Made by a program: the position numbers and the translations under genes | Source of the DNA: Debaryomyces hansenii CBS767 | Taxonomy: Eukaryota; Ascomycota; Pichiomycetes; Serinales; Debaryomycetaceae | Assembly: GCF_000006445.2 (NCBI RefSeq) | Contig: NC_006046.2 | Coordinates: 1,240,001-1,304,000 of the forward strand | Reading direction: 5' to 3' | Length of the DNA: 64,000 nt | Notes under the pieces: generated by a model | Told to the model about the DNA's origin: nothing | Seen by the model: only the letters and a program-made list of their open reading frames with translations | The model's database searches: none | Part shown: piece by piece, positions 37,462-46,985 of the stretch | Layout: every line of letters starts with the position of its first letter | How positions within the stretch are numbered: the stretch's first letter is position 1

Positions 37462-40400
37462 ATGGTATGTGCAAATTATGAGGAAATTGATGTCAATTGA
37501 AGCACTGAATTGATGTCAATTAGGGCAAAAAAGAATTGAATAAAGGGATGCAATTTATCTTAAGATGGGAATTACTAACCAATAAATTAGGCTGGTGCTT
37601 TAGAAAATGCTCGTAAGGAGATGAATCGTCTTTCTTTGGATGCTGGAGAATCGGAGTATGGTCAAATCTACTCAGTCTCAGGTCCAGTTATCATTGCTGA
37701 AAATATGATTGGATGTGCCATGTATGAATTGGTGAAAGTTGGACACGAAAACTTGGTAGGGGAAGTCATTCGTATTGCAGGAGACAAGGCCACTATTCAA
37801 GTTTATGAAGAAACGGCTGGTGTTACTGTTGGTGACCCTGTTTTGAGAACTGGTAAACCATTATCTGTCGAATTAGGTCCAGGTATGATGGAAACCATTT
37901 ACGATGGTATTCAAAGACCATTGAAAGCAATTAAAGAAAAATCACAATCTATTTATATCCCAAGAGGTATCGATGCTCCATCATTGTCTAGAACCGCTCA
38001 GTACGATTTTACCCCTGGTCAATTGAAAGTTGGTGACCATATAACTGGTGGTGATATTTTCGGGTCCGTCTTCGAAAACTCATTATTAGATGACCATAAG
38101 ATCTTATTGCCTCCAAGAGCAAGAGGTACAATTACTTCGATCGCAGAAAAAGGTGCTTACACTGTTGAGGACCCTGTATTAGAACTTGAGTTCGATGGTA
38201 AAAAGCATTCTTACTCAATGATGCATACTTGGCCTGTCAGAGTCCCAAGACCTGTTGCTGAAAAATTAGCCGCAAACCATCCTTTATTGACTGGTCAAAG
38301 AGTATTGGATTCCTTATTTCCTTGTGTTCAAGGTGGTACCACTTGTATTCCTGGTGCCTTCGGTTGTGGTAAAACCGTTATTTCACAAGCCATTTCAAAG
38401 TTTTCTAACTCTGATCTCATGGTCTATATCGGCTGTTTTGCAAAGGGAACTGAGGTTTTAATGGCCGACGGTTCTAATAAGAATATTGAAGAAGTCCAAA
38501 TTGGTGAAAGCGTCCTTGGTAAAGATGGTGAAGCTAGAAATGTTGTTGCATTGCCTCGTGGTAATGAAACCATGTACGAAATTAATGAATCAACTCCTGA
38601 AGAAGAAGCTGATCTTGCTAGAATTGCTTTCACTTGTAACGCAAAACACGAGTTAGTTGTCAACACTAAGCAAGATATTGCAGTCGAACAAAATTGTGTC
38701 ACCTATTTTGCTCTTGAATCTGTTACAGATGAAGCTAACGGCCGTGAATTCTCTGTGGTGAAGTCCCAAACTAAAACCTTTGAAGAAAGTTCAATGGCAA
38801 AGGAATTTGCAAGCACAATTTCAAAGAACTCTATTGATTGGACTATTGAAGCTCGTGATGTTGGCCATATGAGCGACGATGTTCGTTGTGCTACTCAGCA
38901 ATCCTGGGCACCAGTACTTGCCAGCAAAGAAGTATTGGCTCCTGTCGTTCAAGAAGCAGGCTTCGATGCTACTATTGCTCCTTACGTTTCTTACTTACTC
39001 GGTCTCTGGATTGGTAATGGTTACTCTGATCGTGTCCAATATTTGATCGATGGAAAGAATACGGAACTTATTAATCGTGTCCGTGAATATGATGAAGCCA
39101 TTGAAAATAATAACCAAACTTCAGCTAAGACTGTTGACTTTTTATGGGATGTTATTAACTCTATGAGCTTCAAAGTAGAAGGAAAGTCTGGAAAAGCAAT
39201 TCCATCATTCCTCCGTACAGAATCCTTTGAAGTCCGTGAACAATTCCTTGCTGGTCTTATTGACTCTGACGGGATTGTTACAAAGAACCCTCTTTCGGCT
39301 TCCGTGAGGACCAACTCTTCAAAGGTAGGAGAAGGGGTTATTGCGGTTTCACGTTCGCTTGGTATTTGCACTTCTGTGAAGGCTGAAAATGAGAGCTATA
39401 TTATTAGTATGACTAGAAATTCTGCTTTGGAATCAGTCCTTAGCAAGTGTGCTCTTGCTGAAAAAACCACTTCAGTCCCAAGTCATATTACCCGTACTGG
39501 TCAAAATTTCGACTTTTCAGTAAAGAAAATCGAAGCCGCTGATTACTATGGTGTCACTCTTCCCGATAATTCGGATCATCAATTTATGTTAGCCAACCAA
39601 GCTGTGGTACACAATTGTGGTGAAAGAGGTAATGAGATGGCTGAAGTATTAATGGAATTCCCAGAGCTATACACTGAAATTAATGGTCGTCAAGAACCAA
39701 TTATGAAACGTACAACTTTAGTGGCCAATACCTCAAATATGCCTGTTGCGGCCAGAGAAGCATCAATTTACACTGGTATCACGTTAGCAGAATACTTCAG
39801 AGATCAAGGTAAGCATGTCTCTATGATTGCTGATTCGTCATCTCGTTGGGCAGAAGCTTTGAGAGAACTTTCTGGTAGATTAGGTGAAATGCCTGCAGAT
39901 CAAGGTTTCCCAGCGTACTTAGGTGCCAAGTTAGCTTCCTTTTATGAACGTGCAGGTAAAGCCGTTGCTTTAGGTTCCCCAGATAGAATTGGATCTGTTT
40001 CGATTGTTGCTGCTGTTTCTCCAGCTGGTGGTGATTTCTCTGATCCTGTTACCACCGCGACCTTGGGTATTACCCAAGTTTTCTGGGGATTGGATAAGAA
40101 ATTAGCCCAGAGAAAGCATTTCCCATCTGTTAACACATCGATTTCTTATTCCAAATATACTAACATTTTGGATAAGTACTACGAGTCTAATTATCCAGAA
40201 TTCCCTGCTTTAAGAAACAAGCTTAAGGAAATTTTGTCTACTGCTGAAGAATTAGAGCAGGTCGTCCAATTAGTCGGTAAGTCTGCTTTGTCTGATTCTG
40301 ATAAGATTACTTTAGATGTTGCTAACTTGATCAAGGAAGATTTCTTACAGCAAAACGGTTACTCTACATACGATCAATTCTGTCCTATTTGGAAGACATT

Positions 40401-40620
40401 TGATATGATGAGAGCCTTTACGTCTTACCACGATGAAGCACAAAAGGCTGTTGCCAATGGTGCTCAATGGGGTAAATTATCTGAGGCAACTTCAGACGTG
40501 AAGCATGCCGTTTCGTCATCCAAGTTCGTTGAACCTTCCGAAGGTGAAGAGAAGGGTAAGAAAGCATTTAATGAATTATTGGCGAACATTTCTGAAAAAT
40601 TTGCTGAAGCCTCAGAATAA
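37462..40620 (+). CDS. VMA1: V-ATPase catalytic subunit A with VMA intein; two exons
   Basis: Exon 1 is only the ATG (37462-37464). Exon 2 (37591-40620) begins [17 protein letters not shown] and reads to the end. The precursor is about 1010 aa: extein about 616 aa (617 in S. cerevisiae) plus a 394-aa intein at residues 283-676. Extein landmarks are [16 protein letters not shown] near the start, the P-loop GAFGCGKT (256-263), and the catalytic region [11 protein letters not shown] after the intein, with [16 protein letters not shown]. It is the ATP-hydrolysing subunit of the vacuolar proton pump. Starting at the internal ATG at 37621 would drop the conserved N-terminal residues. YDL183-RPL41-VMA1 synteny (YDL183C-YDL185W) supports it. 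Confidence 0.97.
37465..37590 (+). other. Spliceosomal intron of VMA1 (126 nt) directly after ATG
   Basis: It starts GTATGT at 37465 and ends AATTAG at 37590, with a perfect TACTAAC branch point at 37573-37579, 11 bases from the AG. An in-frame TAG immediately precedes exon 2. The joined start reads [10 protein letters not shown], which matches Candida and Saccharomyces Vma1 N-termini. Confidence 0.95.
38434..39615 (+). other. VMA intein with LAGLIDADG endonuclease domain
   Basis: The 394-aa intein lies in frame within VMA1 at the site used by the S. cerevisiae VDE (PI-SceI, 454 aa), between IG and CGERGNE. Splicing residues are intact: Cys1 ([14 protein letters not shown]), block B TCNAKH, the [12 protein letters not shown] block, and the final HN followed by Cys. 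Endonuclease motif 1 reads LLGLWIGNG at 38992-39021; the Asp that is catalytic in PI-SceI (D218) is Asn (codon 39016-39018). Motif 2, LAGLIDSDG, keeps its Asp. Codon use (CGT, CTT and CTC frequent) differs from the extein (AGA, TTA, TTG), as expected of an acquired element. Protein splicing is expected; homing activity is probably lost. Confidence 0.95.
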
Positions 40621-40939
40621 GTTCTCTGTTTTAATTCTGTACCTTTTTTTTATTATTTCTAGATGACTGTCTATATTTGTCACTTTTAGATGACTATCTA
40701 TTTTTGTTCTACATTTGTTTCGGTATAGCTAAATGTTTATATTCATTGTTTTCGTTTAAATATATGCTATTTCAATATTCATGTATGAATACAGATGTTA
40801 TCTTGCATATTTTTCTGTTGATTATTCGAATTCCGTACACAATGTGTTTTGTATTTGCATAGTGTGATGTATATATTTCATTGTCATATATCCCCAAGAG
40901 ATTGTCAATTCTCGTTGGATCACTCATTCGTAGAAATAT
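40621..40939. other. Convergent 3' region of VMA1 and its neighbour (319 bp)
   Basis: An AT-rich region between convergent stops. It includes an imperfect tandem duplication (40660-40707). No gene is recognised. Confidence 0.6.
40660..40707 (+). repeat. Imperfect 21-bp duplication in VMA1 3' flank
   Basis: TAGATGACTGTCTATATTTG (40660) and TAGATGACTATCTATTTTTG (40687) are near-identical, offset by 27 bp. They lie 40-90 bp after the VMA1 stop. Confidence 0.7.
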
Positions 40940-42586
40940 TTATGTTGGATTAAAGCACATTTTACCCGTTGAAGAGCATGCGTTCAAGAAACTTTGGAAA
41001 CAATCAGACAAAAAGTTATCAAACCCATTGAGCAAATCACGTATATCCTCATCCATTGAATCTATGATGGCATTACTGCCTTTTTCTGGCTTATGACTTG
41101 AAAAGCAATCTTTTGTTTCGAAGTTTAAATCATAATCATTGAAAGGTAATGCTTTCGGTGTATAAGATGGCCCATCTATTGGAGTCAATTCTTGTTGAGT
41201 ACTTGATTGACGTAAAACTTTTGTGACATGAGAGCATTCGCCTGGCTTAAATGGTTTGGGTATAATCGAATTGGAACTATTAATCTTAAATTCAATTTTT
41301 TTAAGACGCTCAGAAATTTCTGGTAATTGGGGTACGAGAGTGTCTCTCATGGGCTTATTCCGCTCTTTATCCGTCTTGCTATGGTTAATGGTCTGATTTT
41401 GATTCTCAAGGTCAGGAATTGCAGCCTTTCTGTTAAACCAAGCTTTCAATGTAATAAACGGATTATATGGATTGATTTTCGCAGCCTTGGCTTCTAGTTC
41501 AAAGGTTTCTTGTTGGTAGGGATGTTTACCGTCCATAGTGTCGTCAACGTTGAATTGAGAGTGTCCAGGTCTCCATCTGGCCATTATTTCTTCCATGTAG
41601 TCTTGAAAATAGTCTGCTCTGGTTAGACTTGCATTATTGTGACTAAAGAGATTGTTTGGTCTTAAAATCTTTCTCTGGTTACTCTCGATTGGAAGTGCAA
41701 AAGGGGGATGGTGTGGACTTGTTATGGTGGCCTGGATGTCACTGTACAGAATAGGGCTTTCTTCCTCTAATTCACTAGTAACTTCGGACTCGATTTCAAA
41801 AAAGCTACTAGGTTCTGAATTATGTAGCTTAATTGACCCCTGTGGCTTACTATTGGAAGAAAAACTAGATGCAAATTCTCTACTCGATGTTAACCTACCG
41901 AGGGACCTCCCCATTCTCATGGGAGAGGGACTCCTAGCACCACCAATTCCCTTCTTTCCGAGGTTTTCATTATTGACGTTTCTTGCATCTCTGCCTAAAT
42001 GTGAACTGCTCGGTAGGCTGCGAACTCTGTGACTGACAGAACTATTCCCGAAAATTGTAAGAGATAATATTCCTTCACCCCTGTTCCCGGCGGAATGAGC
42101 TTGTTCCCTGTCTGGATTATTACAATTATTGAGTGACTCAGTTTCATTTCTCTTTTTAAATTCATTTACAAATTTTCCAAAATTTTCACAATTACGATCA
42201 AATTGTGCATGCTTGGTGTTAACCAGATCCAGTTGTAATATATTCGAACAAGACTTGTTTATGGAATACCGCGTTACAGACAACATACTTAGATTCTCGT
42301 TGAGACTGTTTCGTGCCATTCCGAGTGGATATCTAGTAGCTGGTGCAGATTGCGGATACCGTGGACGTTGAAGTCGCAGACCACTATATTCAATCCCTTT
42401 CTTCTCCATTGCTTCAAGCCTATCGTATCCTTTGTCATCGATGTCATGTATAGCACCTGTAAACATACTAAAGTACTGTACGTATATGACGTATTTGTCA
42501 AACAAAGAAGTATCCTTAAATTTGTGTTGCAGCCATTTATTTGCGTCGCAAGCACCCGAGAGGCTCACCGACCGGTTTTTGTCCAT
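40940..42586 (-). CDS. Unassigned 548-aa protein
   Basis: I start at the ATG at 42586 (MDKNRSVSLSGACDANKW); the frame extends 26 codons further but only from a TTG. Residues 1-70 look folded and helical (FDKYVIYVQYFSMFTGAIHD). The rest is low-complexity, rich in Ser, Asn and Pro, with an RSPSPMRMGRSLGRL basic patch near residues 215-230. A C-terminal helical segment (MDEDIRDLLNGFDNFLSDCF) follows. No enzyme motif or membrane span is visible. In S. cerevisiae no counterpart is known to me between VMA1 and RPL41. It may be a lineage-specific or fast-evolving protein, perhaps a cytoskeletal or spindle-associated adaptor, but that is only a guess. Confidence 0.75.
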   Translation of the reverse strand: MDKNRSVSLSGACDANKWLQHKFKDTSLFDKYVIYVQYFSMFTGAIHDIDDKGYDRLEAMEKKGIEYSGLRLQRPRYPQSAPATRYPLGMARNSLNENLSMLSVTRYSINKSCSNILQLDLVNTKHAQFDRNCENFGKFVNEFKKRNETESLNNCNNPDREQAHSAGNRGEGILSLTIFGNSSVSHRVRSLPSSSHLGRDARNVNNENLGKKGIGGARSPSPMRMGRSLGRLTSSREFASSFSSNSKPQGSIKLHNSEPSSFFEIESEVTSELEEESPILYSDIQATITSPHHPPFALPIESNQRKILRPNNLFSHNNASLTRADYFQDYMEEIMARWRPGHSQFNVDDTMDGKHPYQQETFELEAKAAKINPYNPFITLKAWFNRKAAIPDLENQNQTINHSKTDKERNKPMRDTLVPQLPEISERLKKIEFKINSSNSIIPKPFKPGECSHVTKVLRQSSTQQELTPIDGPSYTPKALPFNDYDLNFETKDCFSSHKPEKGSNAIIDSMDEDIRDLLNGFDNFLSDCFQSFLNACSSTGKMCFNPT

Positions 42587-42951
42587 CTTTTGGTCACTAC
42601 ATCCAAAATAGCCAACACTTCCAATTGGTCCCCCAATTCCTCTAAATAACGCTCTACATTTCAAACTACATTCTGTCTTTATTGCCTAAGGCATATATTC
42701 ATATACGGACACTCCAATTAAACAAAATTGCAATTGGTGCGGTTACTAAGAACTAGAATTTAAACCAAGACTAACAACAAAAATACCGGCACCCTCAATG
42801 GCAACCATTGCCAATTCAACATAGATCACACCATAAATTCCGACTAACTATTTAACCATTCTTTATTACGTTTTCAAACATCAAACCTACTGGAAACTTT
42901 CTTGCCATCAATTAGACCAACATTTCCGCTATACTGTTAATCCTCATCCGC
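42587..42951. other. Intergenic region 5' of the unassigned gene, 3' of RPL41 (365 bp)
   Basis: The promoter of the unassigned gene and the RPL41 3' flank. AT-rich; no further feature. Confidence 0.6.
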
Positions 42952-43029
42952 TTATTTGGATCTAGCTCTAACCTTCCGTCTCTTTCTCTTAAGTCTTCTA
43001 ACTCTCTTTTTTCTCCACTTATCTCTCAT
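42952..43029 (-). CDS. RPL41: 60S ribosomal protein L41 (eL41), 25 aa
   Basis: A 26-codon gene reading MRDKWRKKRVRRLKRKRRKV followed by RARSK and TAA. S. cerevisiae Rpl41 is also 25 aa, with the same Lys/Arg pattern. It lies in a long single helix at the ribosomal subunit interface. No intron is present. The ATG follows an AACA context, and the stop is 365 bp from the next gene. In S. cerevisiae RPL41A (YDL184C) lies between VMA1 and YDL183C, and the homologues of both flank it here. Composite Cbf1/Tbf1-like sites are upstream (43206-43226). Confidence 0.98.
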   Translation of the reverse strand: MRDKWRKKRVRRLKRKRRKVRARSK

Positions 43030-43796
43030 TGTTAATGATAATTAGTGTATGTAGTAGAAGAACAAATACAATTAACATAGGAGTCTTTTGCAAAATTTAT
43101 ATAATACCAACTACTCGCGCAACGTCCAACTTGCTCACTAAATGACTTTGAAATATCACACGACCTGCTTTTTGACGAGCGAGGGTTAGTGTGACTGTGG
43201 ACTCATCATGTGAAAAGAACTAGGGCATTCGAGTAAAGGTTCCATGGTGCATGATGGAATCTGTGGAATGATGTTTATATGGTTGCACCCTCGAGAGCTT
43301 TTTGGACTGAGTGAAAGTTGTATTCGGTAGTTAAGTAGTGACTTCAAAGGCAATTGAGGATTTTCAAGGAGGGATCAGATACGACCGATACAATGACGGT
43401 CAGAGGAGGGTAGAGCTAGTATTTTGCAGATGGGAACAAGGTGATTTTGGGTGTTCAATAGTTAATACTGTTGGCTCAATTGGGTCCCAGTCTTTGGGGA
43501 TATGAAAGGTCATGTTAGATTAATCAATTATATACTGAATATGTAATATTATTAATACTAACAGGTATCAAAAAGATCTTTTGATCTTTTACAGGAAAGT
43601 AAAAGCTCTCTTCCTTTGATCATACTTTCTGGAATAGAGCCGATAATCAAAATATGTGATAATTAAAGAAAGAGTCGTGAAAATAGATACGACACACCGG
43701 AAGGAATAGAGTATAATATAGATATTCAAAGGACAACAAATCTACAGAGAAGATGAAATAGAACTTTGAATAAATAGCGAATCTATAGAAACATAT
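43030..43796. other. RPL41 promoter region (767 bp)
   Basis: The interval between the Mit_KHE gene stop and the RPL41 ATG, both on the minus strand. It contains a Cbf1-like and a Tbf1-like site (43206-43226), another TTAGTGTGAC block near 43187-43196, and the palindrome AAAAGATCTTTTGATCTTTT (43570-43589). Nothing else is recognised. Confidence 0.6.
43206..43226. promoter_or_regulatory. Cbf1-like plus Tbf1-like half-site, RPL41 promoter
   Basis: TCATGTGA (43206-43213; reverse TCACATGA) is followed after seven bases by TAGGGC (43221-43226), about 180-200 bp before the RPL41 ATG. Ribosomal protein genes in Candida use Tbf1 and Cbf1 together. Both matches are imperfect. Confidence 0.5.
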
Positions 43797-44891
43797 TTAC
43801 AGTTGTTGCGTGTTTTCAGCTTTCTTCAACCGATGTGACTCTTGTCTCAAGGCCTTGAGGAGGTCCTCTTTTAGGTGTGGCAAATCGAAATTTTGACAGA
43901 GGCCGTCGATGATGTCGGGGGTAATAATGATTTTTTCGTCAGAGAGAAGGTTATGGTCGCTAAGTGACGTGTTTGACAGATAAATTGCATCCAAGTGATC
44001 AACATGCTCGAATGCAATGTGCTTGGTGTCATTGACGGTTGATTGAATAGCCTTTTTCTCGGAGGATGCATTTGCAGGTGCAGACGGCTTGTGGGTACAG
44101 TCTTCCAACAAATAATCCAAGTGCTTAACTCCTAGCAAAGCCTTAACATTGCAGTAGAGTCTGTATGCAATATAGAAACCTGGAACATTAGGCACTATTG
44201 GAACTAATGCAAAGGGCAAACTAATAGGGATACCAATGGCACATAGTATGGAGTATTTGAGGTGCGTTTTGTAAGCATCGTCTCGGAACAGATAGAGTTG
44301 ATTCAAGATGGTGGTAGGTGACTGGAACTTAGGATGGTACAACGGGATAGGTTTAATCTGACTCGAGGGTATTTTTAACTCGTCTGCTTGAGATTGCATG
44401 AATCGGGTGGAAGAATGCGTAGTCTGCTTGGCATAATCGTCGTTGACCTCTCTGATCATCCATTTCTGCGATGGAAAAGACTTCAAACAATTTTCTTCGT
44501 ACGGAATCGTATCTAACAACTTCTTGATCAACCTGACAATCTTGACGTTAACGCTAATCTCTGATTCGTTCAACTTTTTCCACCCTTTGCTCGCCACAGA
44601 CGTGATCTTCTCTTCGAGCTTGGTCACCCACAGAATCGACTTTGCCTGAGTTACATCTAATACCGAAGGCTGGTGATTACAGAATATATAAGATTTGTAG
44701 TTCGTGATGGGAATGGAAAGTACATAAATCGAATCATTATCTATTGGGGTGGCGACCTTGGCCAGGCTTGATTGACACCTGCCAATGAAGAGTGCGGGTC
44801 TTACTTCACCAATTCTTAATCGTCCAGCCTGACGTTTTAAAACACTCGAGACAACCATCGTATTCTTCGATACGCCTATAGTACTGATCAT
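43797..44891 (-). CDS. Mitochondrial K+/H+ exchange-related protein (YDL183C-like)
   Basis: The 364-aa protein starts with an Arg/Ser-rich presequence-like N-terminus. It carries the Mit_KHE1 family pattern: IYVLSIPITNYKSYIFCNHQ, the ILWVTKLEEKITSVASKGWK helix, and the central hydrophobic pair SILCAIGIPISLPFALVPIV followed by PNVPGFYIAYRLYCN. One or two inner-membrane spans are likely near residues 215-250. S. cerevisiae YDL183C is linked to mitochondrial K+/H+ exchange. It lies next to RPL41 here, as it does in S. cerevisiae, and this confirms the call. Confidence 0.9.
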   Translation of the reverse strand: MISTIGVSKNTMVVSSVLKRQAGRLRIGEVRPALFIGRCQSSLAKVATPIDNDSIYVLSIPITNYKSYIFCNHQPSVLDVTQAKSILWVTKLEEKITSVASKGWKKLNESEISVNVKIVRLIKKLLDTIPYEENCLKSFPSQKWMIREVNDDYAKQTTHSSTRFMQSQADELKIPSSQIKPIPLYHPKFQSPTTILNQLYLFRDDAYKTHLKYSILCAIGIPISLPFALVPIVPNVPGFYIAYRLYCNVKALLGVKHLDYLLEDCTHKPSAPANASSEKKAIQSTVNDTKHIAFEHVDHLDAIYLSNTSLSDHNLLSDEKIIITPDIIDGLCQNFDLPHLKEDLLKALRQESHRLKKAENTQQL

Positions 44892-45498
44892 TGTAGACGT
44901 ACTATAATTCTATATCCAACTAAATCTACAAAAATAATACTTTCGGTCTTCTGATAATTGATGTTCCAGCATGTCGCAGTATTGCTCAACGTGACCGACA
45001 TATCAATGACGTTAGCATTGCCTAATTTCACTAAATGGTCTACATGATGCCCGTAATACGACACACTGGCGGCATTTTAGTTGTTTGTAGAGAATAAACA
45101 TCGTCAAGGAGCCACTTGACGCAAATTAAAAGCTGACCCGTAGGCCGTTATAGCATATTTATGTCCTCATCGCTGAAAAATTTCAGAACCTCCCCTCCTT
45201 TTTTTTTTCATTCTAGAAAACGATATTCTGTCTAGCTAGAGAACCTAGACAAACAGAAACATGGGCGCAGGATATACTCGATTGAAGATACAGTCAATTG
45301 GACTATAATATTGTAGAGTCTCCAGTGTTCCTTGTTCCTTATCATCGGTAGAACAAAGTATATACAGGATCATATTTTTGTTCCATAAAGAGTATTTGTT
45401 TGTGTTTCCCACTATTAGGCATTGCTATTAACTAAGAAACTAAACGAATAGAGCATTTTTAACAGCTAGACTAATTAGAAGCATATTATAGTAGCCTG
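44892..45498. other. 607-bp divergent promoter region
   Basis: It lies between the divergent YDL183C-like and SRF1-like genes. It contains a CTGAAAAATTTCAG palindrome (about 45173-45186) followed by CCTCCCCTCC and a T run (about 45197-45208). CCCCT is the core of stress-response (Msn2-type) elements. No gene is recognised. Confidence 0.55.
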
Positions 45499-46698
45499 AT
45501 GTCAGAACTTGATGGAGAACGGAATCAGGGGGCCCCAAACTCAGGAAATAATCGAGTATTGAGTTCAGGAAATAGTTTGACCGAATCTAGACAGTCGTTC
45601 ACCAAAGCACCAACTCATGCATTTGACAACACCAGAGTTAAATCGTACAGTCATAAAGCAAATATAATACCCCCATATGTGTTGGATACGTTATCGCAGG
45701 CACATTACAAGGACCAATTAAACAATACGAATGTAAATAGCAATCAGCCGGACCCCAATCCATCACTCAAGACGTCTCATTCGAAAATTGATGATGAAGA
45801 ACAGTATTTGAGTTTCTCCAACGACCCATTTGTCAAATCGATGAATAATAACTGGCACAATCTTTTGCGGTCGGTAGAACAGCGTCCAGCATATGCTCCG
45901 GGGAGAATGAAGTTGGACGACGATTTCAACACCGATTGGAAGTTGGATGGTCCATGGGGAGGAGAGGATAGACTAAAGACGGCGTTGTTGGGCCAATCTT
46001 CCGCAGAAGAGGACACATATATTGCAGATGATATTGGGTGTTTTGGGTGTTTCGGCAAAAATAAAGACGAAACACTGGACCACGATCATCCTAAGGTGAG
46101 GTCGAAGGCTGGATACTGGATGTCGGACGAAAAGAGAAAAGACGTGGTTCCAATATTAAAGAGGATATTCGTCCAGAACCCTCTTGTACCGCTTCTCTTA
46201 AGAATATTGATTATATGTTTCTCTACATGTGCCTTGGCCTTTGCATGCTCGATTTTCGTTCTTTCCAGACATAAGTACGATGGAAGCACCGTCGAACAAC
46301 AACCCAGTACCATAATGGCCATCGTGGTTCAATGCTGTGCCATTGTATATCTTATCTATATTTCCTACGATGAATACAGTGGGAAGCCTCTAGGGTTAAG
46401 AAATCCGTTGGGCAAAATGAAGCTTATTATGCTTGATTTATTATTCATCATATTTTCTTCCGCAAACCTTTCCTTAACATTTAATACCCTCTACGATGGT
46501 GAATGGGTTTGCCAAAATGACGATACACCAGAGTTGAGATCCCTTGGTATTTTTACACCTATAGTGAGTTCCATATGTCGAAGACAAAGGGCTTTAGCAG
46601 CCTTTTTATTTTTGGTGCTATGTTTATGGGTCTTGACTTTTACAATAAGTATAATTAGGGTGGTAGATAGAGTTAGTGTATCACCCAGAAACGATTGA
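45499..46698 (+). CDS. SRF1: Srf1-like regulator of phospholipase D
   Basis: The 399-aa protein has a 220-residue hydrophilic N-terminus with NDPFVKSMNNNWHNLLRS and a GCFGCFG Cys motif. About four membrane spans follow: PLLLRILIICFSTCALAFAC, IVVQCCAIVYLIYISYDEY, MLDLLFIIFSSANLSLTFN, and the C-terminal FLFLVLCLWVLTFTISIIR. Srf1 (437 aa in S. cerevisiae) regulates the phospholipase D Spo14. The order SRF1-CDC53 is the same as YDL133W-YDL132W, which is the main support for the name. The family-wide SGKPLGLRNPLGK segment follows the second span. Confidence 0.82.
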   Translation: MSELDGERNQGAPNSGNNRVLSSGNSLTESRQSFTKAPTHAFDNTRVKSYSHKANIIPPYVLDTLSQAHYKDQLNNTNVNSNQPDPNPSLKTSHSKIDDEEQYLSFSNDPFVKSMNNNWHNLLRSVEQRPAYAPGRMKLDDDFNTDWKLDGPWGGEDRLKTALLGQSSAEEDTYIADDIGCFGCFGKNKDETLDHDHPKVRSKAGYWMSDEKRKDVVPILKRIFVQNPLVPLLLRILIICFSTCALAFACSIFVLSRHKYDGSTVEQQPSTIMAIVVQCCAIVYLIYISYDEYSGKPLGLRNPLGKMKLIMLDLLFIIFSSANLSLTFNTLYDGEWVCQNDDTPELRSLGIFTPIVSSICRRQRALAAFLFLVLCLWVLTFTISIIRVVDRVSVSPRND

Positions 46699-46985
46699 GT
46701 TGTACCTTTTATAGTAATTTAATACACTAGATTTACTGCATTTGTTAGTTATAATAGCTATATCGAATAGATTGCGTGTAGTGACCAAAAGTTGATTTTT
46801 CTCACGGCTACTACTTCAATAGAACATTTGGTATAACATGGATATAAATCAGATCTATACAGTTACTATAGAATTAATAAGGATTACATTTGAACTTCAA
46901 CCCAATTGAGTTTCTCGGAGAATTAGCTTGAAAAGAAACGTTGAAAATCAATAGGAATCAATTGTCAGAAGTGTAGGTTTAAAAT

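Noticed and set aside
45173..45186. CTGAAAAATTTCAG palindrome in the divergent promoter
   Set aside because: A short A/T-rich palindrome is expected by chance in such DNA; it is mentioned only in the region description.
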